NCBI GenBank assembly: GCA_951394405.1
Contig: OX596334.1
Location: 3,410,001 to 3,474,000 of the forward strand
Length of the DNA: 64,000 bases
From: Coprinellus micaceus
Lineage: Eukaryota; Basidiomycota; Agaricomycetes; Agaricales; Psathyrellaceae
Reading direction: 5' to 3'
Position 1 is the first letter of the stretch. Each line of letters begins with the position of its first letter. Both the position numbers and the translations under genes were made by a program. Below the pieces are notes generated by a model. The model saw nothing but the letters and a program-made list of their open reading frames with translations. It was not told the DNA's origin and did no database searches. Of the stretch, positions 23,395 to 33,620 are shown one piece after another.

Positions 23395-23949
23395 TCGACT
23401 TGCCCTCGCCGCTTTCCATTTTTGTTTAATGCTATGTTCTGCTCATCTACCCCCGTTGCGACATAGGTTGTCGCAATGCTTGTCGTCCGCCAAATGTCAT
23501 ACACTACCGAAACCACCTGCGAAAGTTGCGATACCTTTCTTTGTCTCCTTGAAATGCACTGGAACTTGAGGAAGGTCAAGATGATATGGGTATCCATTGA
23601 TCAGGTATTTTGTATTATAGCACAGGTTGTAGCTCGTAATTTGGTGGGATGGGGAGCACACGAGTGGGTATGTAAATATGTTGCGGTGAGAGTGGAAAAT
23701 AATTGAGAAAGCGGTACAGAGCATGAAGAGACGGACGGAGGAAATGACTAGTGGAGCGGTAGTGTTACAGGGGCACGAAAGACGAAGAATCGTGTCTAAA
23801 GGCCGGGTTGGCGTTGGTGGGCTCAGAGACATGGAAAACATAATGATACACACAGCGGATTCAGCTTCGGTAGGCAGAGGGACGAAGTACGGGATACTGA
23901 TCCAGGACAAGAAACGGAAGGGAACGAACGACAACGACAGCTCTACTGT
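23395..23949. other. Gene-free 3' flank between convergent genes
   Basis: About 555 bp between the KH-domain gene and the coiled-coil gene. Nothing beyond presumed 3' UTRs is seen. Confidence 0.45.
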
Positions 23950-26764
23950 CTAGGTATGTGATGCTGGCCGACGGTCAGACTCAGGTGACGACAAGGCCGA
24001 GCTACTACCAGAGGATTTCGAGGCGAAGATGGGGAATGGGAGGGAGTATCGCTTTGTCAGCGTTCGTAGTCGTTGGTAGGCAGCTTTGCCTTTGGAGTTT
24101 CCTCGCATTAGCGAGTCCACTCGTTCGGAAGGTGTTTTCGGAGCGTCTGCGTTCATCCAAATTGAGGGTATACCGCCACCGCCTTCCTTTGGTGCACCTG
24201 GGGAACGATATGTTAGTTACGCAGACCTGACGAAGGATCGAACGCTTTTAACACTCACGCCTGGCAGAATGCCATTTACGAGGCCTGGCTTCGTGCTGTT
24301 CCAGGGGAATGACCTTCGGTGGAACAGGTGGTGGCGTGCGTGGGACTAGTTGAATCTCGCCGTCGTGGATATGGCTTCTGCCAAGTGTGCCACGAGACTC
24401 CCTCTTCGAAGAGCCGACATACATGTCGTCCATAGCGGCGGAGTTTCCTGTCCAGGGCGTCGGTGTCCGATGACCATACGTCCCAATCATTGAATCTAAG
24501 CTTGACCGACGCATGTGGTAAGAGGCATATTGAGATCCTTCAATGCTGCCTTCATAATGGAGTAGAGTGGAGGATGGCTTGGCGGAGTGCATCGCACCGA
24601 TAGGGGCCGAAAACTGGGAAGGGAGGTTCGGGACAGGAGGAAGCTGCTCTTCCGAATCCTTGTCGTGAGGTGTCCGAGGGCGTGAAGAGGACCCGCTGCG
24701 GTTATGTTTGCGACTGACTGCTGAGGGTAGGCGCAAGCTACTTTGAGAGGCGCGGTAACTTCGGGTCCGGGCTGCAGAGACTGTCGCTGTGCGACTGTGT
24801 CCTTCACGACCAATACTGCGAGAGCTCTTGGCGCTTTTTGTACTCTTCACGCTCCTGATGCTGACGGAATCAGGGATGTCCATTGGTGAATGATTCTCCT
24901 TCGATCCCTTAGATTTCGATGTCGTGGGGGTGGTAGCGAGCGGAGATAGCTGGGAAGGATGCATACGGGAGCTTGTGCCGTTTACATCAGAGTTGGATAT
25001 GGCGTTGGTGAGGAGGACGGTCGAAAGTGGAACGGTATCTGAGCCAGGAGAACTTGGCGAGGTCGCCCGGGCCAATGATACGGATACTTTTTCGGCAGTC
25101 TCGATGATCACATCGTCAAGTTCGTCATCTGACAATCCCGCCTCCATCTCATCCATCTCGCGAGCCATCCTTTCGGCTTCGTTCCAAGCTTCCTCCAATG
25201 CTGCTTCCAGTTGGACGATCCTCTCGCGGGCTGACTTGAGGTCGGCACTACGTCTTCCGAAGCTTCCATTCAACTAATTCATTTGATATGGACATTGCGG
25301 CAGAGGAGAGAACGGGGGGATGGGTTTAGTTAGCCTGAAGGTAGAGAAGGGAAGACGATCTGGGGAACTTACTTTACGCAAGGCAATCGCGAGAGCACTA
25401 GCCCAATGGTGGTCGACGAGTTTCTTGACCTGGGTAATCTGGTCTGTAAGCTTGACAAGCTCCTCCATGACCAGATCGCATTCCGCGACTGTTTCTGACA
25501 ACTGGACGACAAGTTTGGTGCTCGCGTGCATGCCGTCATCGTCTTTTGCGTTCGAGGGTGTCAGTGAAGAAGACAAAAGAGCCTGGAGCTGCATCGTCCG
25601 CCTGTGCACGAGAAACCGGTATTTGGCCTGGGTCATGGTTTTTGCAGACTCCAGCCGCTTTAGCTCATCAGGGAGAGTTGTGTCCAGATTCTCGAGGGTT
25701 AGGAGGCGGATGAAGGATTCCAGAGCAGAAGAGCGGATGGCACGCGAGACGATCGCCTGAAGCTCTTTAGAATCAAAGGTCCCTACATCGAAGAAGCGCT
25801 TATCAGACATGGAGGTCATTGAGGGAAAGGGTCACTCACAAAGGGCAGCATCTAATGTTAGGCCTTTCCATTGCACTGGCTCAACGTCAAATTTGACTTT
25901 TGGTGGCGGGGTAAGTTTTGGGGGAGAACCTGCGCTTTTCGCAGCTGTTGCGGATGATGCTGCACGCGAGGGTGCGGGGGAGGGTGCAGGAGGGAGTGAG
26001 AGAGCGACATGATTGGGGGTCTGTGTGACGGCTGGAGCGGGTTCTTCCGGGGTTGTACTTGGGGTCGATTCGTCCTGAGGGTCACTCTGGTATGCCGGTG
26101 AAGCTACCTCTTCCTCTTCCTCTCGCACCTTTTCCATACGCTTCCCCACAACCTCTGGCAGTGCATGGCTTCCCTCCGCCCCCTCTGCTTCCTCTGTGAT
26201 CCCTTCCAGGCCCTGAAAGCTCGGCTCATTCGCTTCTGTTGCTGTCACTGGAGGTAATGGCGGAGGACGTATTGGGGGGGCCGGTAACGACACAACGGTG
26301 TCGTCTTGGCTCAGGGGTTCGGGAAGTCGTTCGGGGAGGTCGTCACGGGGATGTCCTTCTTGCGCTGCTGGCAACGGCGTGTCCGGTGTGACTGGCGTGG
26401 TGTCATTGACAGACGACGCGAAGGACAGCTGCGACTGCGAACTCGAAAGCGCCGAGTCTCGTTTGGGATCGTAAGCGGGCGTCACCGGTGAGTCGATCTC
26501 CTCCACGGTTTCTGGTAGCGTCGTCGCCCTATGTCCAAACTCTGGAAGGTAGAGATTGGGCATAGAAGGATTGGGGCTCGTGGATGCGGACGGCGGGGGC
26601 GATGTCACTGCTGGGAAACCCTCAGATGGCATCCTAGACGCCCTGTTCTTGAATCTGCCCAGGTTAGCGCTGGTCCTGGGCCCCAGAGGGGCCTGCTGCG
26701 GCCTATTCAGCATCGTGCTGTGTCTTGACATCGTGCTGTAGCGCACGGATGGGTCGGCGGGCAT
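23950..26764 (-). CDS. Coiled-coil protein of unknown function (865 aa)
   Basis: Four exons join in phase: 26764-25840, 25782-25373, 25273-24259 and 24197-23950. The first 290 residues are disordered, rich in Pro, Ser and Thr. The ordered core begins with LDAALWTFDSKELQAIVSRAIR and continues through ESFIRLLTLENLDTTLPDEL and KYRFLVHRRTMQLQALL, then a helical stretch ending in ASALAIALRKLNGSFGRR and a coiled coil (LEAALEEAWNEAERMAREMDEME). A long Ser-rich region follows, and the last exon is basic (GKAAYQRLRTLTKRYSLPF). The core looks like a conserved fungal domain, but I cannot attach a function. A cytoskeletal or polarity scaffold would fit the architecture; this is inference. All four joins keep frame, so the gene model is good. 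Confidence 0.75.
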
Positions 26765-28551
26765 TTTGAGGCCGTATCAGTGTCCCTCTGCTGGCTTGTG
26801 GCCCTGTGATAGTTCGTCAGCGTCTCCTTGATCCCCTATGTGTCGGTTCCGCGACCGAAAGTGTTTGAGGGTGTTGCTGGGAGATGATGACCAGAGCGAG
26901 TGTTTCGATGAGAATCAAGAAGTGTTATTCATTTCGCAGCGACTTCCATGGCCTAGCGAGGTACGTTATCCATCAGCAGCCGGTCGCCAGGCGGGGGAGG
27001 CAGTAACCAGGCGTATATTGTCGCATCACCCGGGCGCCACTCTTCATATTCCCGCGTATCATTCCTCTCCCTCCGCCTTCATCTCGAGGTCAGACTGGGG
27101 CATCGTATGGGCTGCTAAAACTTGGCGTAGCTTTGGAATCCTCGCCACACCAGAAGGAGAGCGACTCCTGCCTATACCGGGACTCGTCGAAGTTCGACTC
27201 GCGCAGGAAGTGGGGCGATCTCCACTCTTCGATGTCAGGGTTTGATTACCCGTCTGCTTGGCCCAGTTACGGAATAGAGGCATCCACAATAGCTTTGACC
27301 CTTCTGTCGTGAGGGAAGATCTCCAAATCCCTTGGCTCGTCATCCCGTCCACCGAGGACATTGGTGCACCAACGATGACCCTCCCTCGCAGCTTAGGGAT
27401 CCCGGCTCGACGACCCAATTTCCGGGTGCTTGTTTATGGAGACCAATGTTCTCAGCCAGTTCCTCGTGTACAACCTCCAACCGGAGGTCCTCCCTTGACC
27501 TCTGACGCACCTAATCATGGTTTCGCGTCGAACGGAAACCAGCCTGGGTGTGCTCCCACAGCTGCTCAGATTGGAAGTTCGTGTGCCAGGTTTAGAATGA
27601 GAGCTTGGCTCACTTTGGTACCTATCGCATCAGCCTTCTCTATGCCGGTGGCCAGGTGACCACGTCTTGAACACTGCCCTATTAGCCGGCTTTCCACTCC
27701 GGGTCCTCAGCGGCAACATATTTCCTATCTGCAAAACAAAAATCTTATTATTACAACGGATGGAACATTCGTGGCGACGTCGGCGCTCAGCTCCTGGCAA
27801 TCTCCAGGTAGCGGCTTATTTGAGTGACGGATGCCGTTCCTCTGCTTCGGGTGGGTAAGCTTGGAAGAGCCATAGAAGGTGACGTGAATGGCAGGAGCGA
27901 GCGAGGTAACTCATTTCCGCAGAAGGCCACAGAAGGTCAGCAATTGAACCAAAGCGCGTCTAACTAAACTCTAATTCCACATACAGCTTCTTACAGCTAT
28001 GTCGGATCTACCGTGCTCCGATCATAACAAATGTATAGGGTAACGCCATGGGTCCGCTGTATCCGTGCTCATCTCGGCCTTAACGTTAGCGTACTACTCG
28101 CATCACCAGACAAATGAAGTCTGATAACGGAGGTTAGGAAACAGGAACGCGGAGAAAGAGGGCCTGAACAGCTGGTAACGGCCTGCTTGGTCCAGCTCTA
28201 GCTAAGGGAGGAAACGTCTACAAGCGACCTTCAGAGTCCACGTCGAAGGGAGGGGCGAAGGGCCCGCTACCCTTGATAGGTGCGGAGGTGACAACTGAGG
28301 CAGGTCGAGGGTACATACAAGTTGGAAATTTGACAATGAGGGGGCCCTTACGGGATTCGAATCGAGACCAATGGAGGCGATATGCCTCGGACCTCAGATC
28401 TGGGGGCACTGAATCGTATATGGATGCCTATGAGCTGCCTCCCCTCTACTCAGATTATCTCCGACTCAATTGTCCCTGACTCGAGACGACCCTCTGTGCT
28501 TGGACTGCGGATGGACCCACAAGGACACACGCCAGCACGACGTCACATCAC
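26765..28551. other. 1.8-kb stretch without a recognisable gene
   Basis: Several 60-135-codon open frames overlap on both strands, none with domain resemblance or convincing splice continuity. A palindromic GATTCGAATC near 28353 resembles a tRNA T-loop but no cloverleaf can be built. Confidence 0.4.
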
Positions 28552-29839
28552 ATGATCCGCCGGTCCGGTGCTTTCCGCCAAAACTCCAACGGGCGCCAGA
28601 TTGCGGCAGCGCAACCTCTCCCGAACCCGACGTCAACAACGACGATGCAAGCCGCTCTCAAGACCTCCCTACCTCTCAAACACACTCTTTCACGCGTCTC
28701 ATTCCGGAGACAAACCCTTGACATCCTTTTCTTCTCGCGAACCTCGGTTCTATCGTTCAAGACGCGCATCACACGATCGACTCAACTGAAGTTCAAGTCG
28801 CTGGGCGCTTCACGAACGTTCTCTTTCACCTCTTCGCGCAGGAGTCCACCGCCAGAGCCAGTACCACAACGTAAGGAGGGTGTTCAAGATGGGGAAGGGG
28901 ATCCGGTCGCGAACAAACCAGCACTTCGAGAGAACATATACACGATCCCAAATATCTTAACTGTGTCGCGGATAATTGCATGTCCAGCACTGGGATGGGC
29001 CGTCCTAGACGGGAACTATCATCTAGCAACTGGACTTCTAGTTTACGCAGGATTGACTGACCTGGTGCGCTTGCCCACTATCCATGTCGTCCTTTCCGTC
29101 TTCATAACTAATGGATTTCGTTCGATTTGAAGATAGACGGACACCTAGCCCGCAAATATAATATGGGCTCGGTGCTGGGAACGATCCTCGACCCAGCTGC
29201 GGACAAGCTCTTGATGACGACGCTTACAGTCACATTGACTATGCAGAGCATGATACCGTGTACGTCGAACGACTCTTATTCGCCTATGGTCGCTTACGAT
29301 TGTTGTCCAACTCGTTTCTTTCCACCCTGCAGTGCCCCTTGCCGTGGTCATCCTAGGACGAGATGTCTTGCTCACCCTCTCAGCTTTCTACATCCGATAC
29401 TCGACGCTACCACCTCCAGTGAGTATTCTCTACTTTAAATGTGGTCCTGACCATGATGTTCGTGCTACAGAAAACATGGTCAAGATACTGGGATGTAGGA
29501 CTACCCTCGGCTGAGGTTCGACCGACGATGGTTAGCAAGGTGCGTACGGAAGCTTACGTCTAACCTTTTTACATAGTGGCGGTCCCTCATTTTCCTTTAG
29601 GTAAACACAGCGCTGCAACTACTCCTCATGGGTGTAACGACCACAAGTCCACTTCTCCCCATCGACCTCGGGCTAGCTCTCCACGGCCTCCAGTTAGTGG
29701 CTGTTCCTTCGAAAAGTGTACGTGTCCTGACGTTCGCCACAGGTGGACTGTCGCCACAACCACCATCTGGAGTGGTATGCAATATCTCTTCTCCAAAGAC
29801 GCGGTAAGAATCGTCAGCAAGAACCGTATGAAGCCTTGA
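28552..29839 (+). CDS. CRD1: Cardiolipin synthase (CDP-alcohol phosphatidyltransferase)
   Basis: Six exons join in phase: 28552-29064, 29133-29259, 29333-29418, 29471-29539, 29601-29692 and 29743-29839; 327 residues. A long basic, Ser/Thr-rich leader suits mitochondrial import. The catalytic CDP-alcohol phosphatidyltransferase motif D-x2-D-G-x2-A-R-x8-G-x3-D-x3-D is complete across the first intron: DLIDGHLARKYNMGSVLGT then ILDPAADK. The segment IYTIPNILTVSRI before it is typical of eukaryotic cardiolipin synthases, which join phosphatidylglycerol and CDP-diacylglycerol at the inner mitochondrial membrane. Further membrane helices follow. The internal ATG at 28648 is a possible alternative start. 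The gene is convergent with the pyranose dehydrogenase. Confidence 0.9.
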
Positions 29840-30174
29840 GATCTGGAAGGCTCTCGTTACTTCTATAGAATCCCTGTCTAAACACACATTCGCTGGGTCA
29901 CTAGCAACTGAGAATTCTCTCCTTCGCTGAAATTGTGCGTGGCTCTTTTTGTCGAGCTCGAAGGTCCCATGAAATTGTGTGGCAATGAGGTTTCCCGGAT
30001 GACATAGAAGTACAATGGTGTAGAGGTACAATGAGGAAAACTTGACGAAAGCTTGATAAATACTATACCAATGCAAAACAGGGAGTCCTACGAGAGAGCC
30101 CAAAAGTCTAACAACAATGGCCGGAGGCCCACAATAGGATAAAACTCGGTAACAAAGCATTAAGCATCTGATGT
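29840..30174. other. Gene-free 3' flank between convergent genes
   Basis: About 335 bp shared by cardiolipin synthase and pyranose dehydrogenase 3' ends. Nothing else is evident. Confidence 0.45.
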
Positions 30175-32935
30175 TTAGCCAGCCCTATTCAAACGCAAAT
30201 CGGTAGGTTAGCATCGCATCCGCATCACAACCCCTGCTATGGCATAACTTACCTCTTCTTCAAACGACACTTCACGGGGGATGAGTGCGGATTACGGGTG
30301 GAAGTTGGACTTGAGCTTCCTGTTCCTGTTCCTGAAGAACCACCTGCCCCACTGGTCGGTGTAGTCGAGTTTGTCGGATCCCAAGGCGTCGCAGCATCCT
30401 TCTTCAACAGGAAGACTTCACCGGAGGCGTCACTGGTGACGTAAATCCAGTCCCCACCGTGGGCGAATGTAAGACCAACCGGCCTGAAGCAGCCTGCCAA
30501 TAAAGTATACTCAGTTGTGAAACGAGGGTTAGCCGCAAGAAGGTCAGTCTTACCACTCTCGCATTGGTTCTCGTTGACGTTGGCGAGGAGATTCCAAGTT
30601 TTATCTCGACTCTCCGTCAGGTTTCCTGCAGGGAACCATTCGCCTGTCGCCGAGAAGTTGCCAGGGACGGCAACTACTTTATATCCCTGGTGAAAATAGG
30701 TACACATCAGCGTTGGCGGCTTATATCGCAGTATTGTGCCGTACCTGTGGAGGTTCCCGGTTCCAGCTACCATGAAGAGTGATGTAGACATTCGTATCAT
30801 TGGTATGGTTGCCAAACTTCATGTCGAGCGGAGCGGTGTGCGGGGGTAGGAGCACCGTGGGCCTCTCGGCGTTCTCGTCGCACCAGCGATCGTCGTACTG
30901 GTTGCTATTGGGGTCCTGCACGAACCTGGTGGGGCGGTCAGCCCATGCAAGCACTTTTTACCCAGCATAATAGACGGACCAGTCCCCTGCCTCCCTTTCC
31001 CCGTCCGGGAAGACGTCACCTCGCCACACAGTGTAGCAGTACGGATAACCTCCAAACAGCCCATTAGGTTTGGCGGGGTTTCCCACTATGGCAACCAGCC
31101 TTCAGGGGAGCTGCACCACAGGGAAGGTCTGCGAACACTCACGCTTATAAACTTTTTCGGCCGGGTTGTCAGAGTGAATATCCCGCTGCTCCCCGTTGTA
31201 GGTGCGATATGCGTTATCCATAGAGTTTTCTAAAATATCAGGTCAAGCGCTAAACCCATAACAGTAATGTGCCAACTCACCGACACTGTGGATGGTCCCA
31301 TTTCGGTCCTCTGCGATGCCAACATCGTTTCGAATGCCGTATCTACAAAATAGACGAGAGGTCAAGTTCGGGCTGGCTTGAAAGTGGATGTAGTCCCACG
31401 CACCCCATAACCTGTCCGCTAAGCGACCCGCCTCGTAGTCAGTAACGGTTGTGTAGCTAGTTGCGGAGGTCATTCTACCTGGCATTGTACTGGACCCCGC
31501 CTGCCGGTATGGTCGTCAGATTGAATACTCGTATTTGTGCGCGCCCAGAATCGGCCTGGAATGCGGGCTCGTCGATATTTCCGTTGGAGCCGACGCTGAC
31601 AAGGAGAAGGTCTGGGTGCTTCCGAGACACCCACAGAGTTCTCGTAACATGACCCGGATTGTGCATTCTTCGTGTCGCATTAATGAACATGGCATGGACC
31701 GCGATACACGGAAGACTCACCCAGTCACCAAGGTGGTTTGATTGGTGACAGTCAAAGCGGTGGAGTCGTAGTTCCATGACCAAACAATATCCGAAGAGCT
31801 GTTCAAATTTCGTTACAGCATGGCTACTCACAAAAAGGTCGTCTGGGCTCACCTGGCAAAAAGCTTGTTTCCAGACGGAGAGATGTCGAGTCCGTGGTTG
31901 AGTGAGTCGTCGCCGATGAGAAGAGTAGTGTTAGTCACGCAACCGTTTACATCCAGAGTATGTGCCGTAACGCCTTTACCCCGCTCCAGTAAGAGGAGAT
32001 GGCCTTCATCATCCATTGCTACACCTCGAGGAGCTGTCAGACTCCCGAGTACAGGTGTCGCCTTCCAACCTGACGCGACGTTCATTGTGTAGCTGGGAGC
32101 TGGAGCACCAGGGCAAAACAGAGTGCCTGTTGCGCTAGGGACGGCAGAAGATGTAGGAGTTGGAAGGGCTCCGTCCAGCATTGGCCGCGTTTGAAGACCT
32201 TCGAGGATGTCCCAGTAGTCCGACCGCTTTGCCGACTCGACGTCGAGGTCGAAGCGACCAGCGATTGTGTGGATATAAACCTGAGAGTCGGCGTTTGCAG
32301 GTTCGGTCGGTCTGATAGAACCGTGGGCTGCGAATCCAAAAGTTGAGTTACCGTTGAGGTTGATGCCCCCGGAACCACCAGTCCAGGTTACACAGTTCTC
32401 GCATCGGTAGATGATCCGTTGTCGTCCCGTCGATGACGCTATGCCCGACCCGCCTAATATCGTTACAATCGGCCCTTCCAAAGGGAGTGGTTGAGAGTAC
32501 GCCCTATGAACTCGAATTGAGCACGCCATGGGCCAAAAAATGTGATTGGTCTACTCACTCAGTTCTCCGAATGGATATGGCAGCAGAGGTCCCATTGAGC
32601 CAGCCCACTAAGAGGGGGTTTGATCGCATACCACCGCCTAAGCTCGCCCCAAGCCATCCCACCGCTGCTGGGGCGCTCAGCATACCGATAAACTCGTTCA
32701 TGTTGCGTCCTGGAGGACTGTCTCGAGGGAAGATGAACCCCCACCCCGCACTGAGGTCCTCAGCGTCGTAGCGGTACCAACAGATTCCGGTCTGACCATC
32801 ATCGCACCATTCCGTAGCCGTTGGGTTGTCTTGGGACAGGGACAGTTGCGCTGGCGGGTTGGTCAATAACAGCCCACTTCAGCGCGTTAACTTCTCACCT
32901 AATGTGAAGGCTATCACCAGCGACGACCACAACAT
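30175..32935 (-). CDS. Secreted AA8-AA12 PQQ-dependent pyranose dehydrogenase
   Basis: Thirteen exons: 32935-32899, 32850-32559, 32503-31853, 31798-31721, 31667-31479, 31418-31404, 31342-31281, 31229-31143, 31085-30962, 30925-30745, 30686-30554, 30493-30253, 30184-30175; about 698 residues. A signal peptide (MLWSSLVIAFTLAQLSLSQ) leads into a cytochrome b domain of the cellobiose-dehydrogenase type (AA8): GMLSAPAAVGWLGASLGGGM, NPLLVGWLN and FGFAAHG, with Met and His as likely haem ligands. The beta-propeller PQQ domain (AA12) shows APRGVAMDDEGHLLLLERG, NHGLDISP, GYGIRNDVG, NSMDNAYR, FGGYPYCYTVW, ITLHGSWNREPPQGYKVV and FAHGGDWIYVTSDASGEV. It should oxidise rare sugars and feed electrons to lytic polysaccharide monooxygenases. 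The sixth exon is only 15 nt. A Gly/Ser/Thr tail replaces the C-terminal cellulose-binding module some homologues have. If the last intron is not used, the frame ends at 30249. Confidence 0.9.
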
Positions 32936-33620
32936 CCTCTTGAAGCCCTGAGAGATCGAGGTGTGGTGCAAAGTCAGCTTTTCCATTTCAACCGGACTCG
33001 TGCACCGTGCATGACACAGCTCGTGCTTCCCATGCGGGGGTTATGCCTGTCTGGACAAGCTAAATCCACGACAATGCCAAGTGAGACTCATTCATCTCGC
33101 TCATCCATGCCTGCTCCCAAGCCTGACAGGATTGGAAAGTGTGGAGTTGGTCGTAGACGGGTGCACCCACTACAAAACGTACCGAAGAAGGCATGGTGGC
33201 CAGGCTTTGTTGGGGGTGATACGCTTCAGGAAGGCCTCCCTGGGACGCCTTTGAGCTTGAGGCTATGCGAGCGATCCAGACGATGTACCCAGGTCGGTAG
33301 AATTGAGAAACGGTGGACCTGGCAACGGCGAGATGCGCAGTCCCGAGGCGTGGTGGCGGTCTCTCAAAAACCACTGAAAGAGCAGCCAAGCCCCAGCCGC
33401 GCGCTTAAACGGGAAATGGCGGCCCGCCGAGGCGCGCCGCGCACACGTGACTCCCACGATGTTGATGGTCGTTGAACGGCTCGTCGCGTCTTCATCGTGT
33501 TCATCATCCTCGACGACGTCAAGCAACATTTTTTGCTCCAGAACTGAGCCGGGTCAAGGTAGATGCACACTTTTGGAATGTCTATCTCACCCGCTCACGA
33601 CGTATTCCCTCAGTTTGATC
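32936..33620. promoter_or_regulatory. Divergent promoter region, pyranose dehydrogenase / spindle pole gene
   Basis: About 685 bp between divergent start codons. An in-frame ATG at 33447 could extend the right-hand gene, but the added Ser/Cys-rich segment is unconvincing. No factor site can be named. Confidence 0.4.

Noticed and set aside
28340..28410. tRNA-like T-loop (palindromic GATTCGAATC)
   Set aside because: Position 53 and the T-stem do not pair on either strand, and no D-arm or anticodon stem can be built.
31404..31485. Longer middle exon in the pyranose dehydrogenase (a frame reading through AGRLADRLWG)
   Set aside because: Its splice phases do not fit the exons on either side, whereas the 15-nt exon fits both.
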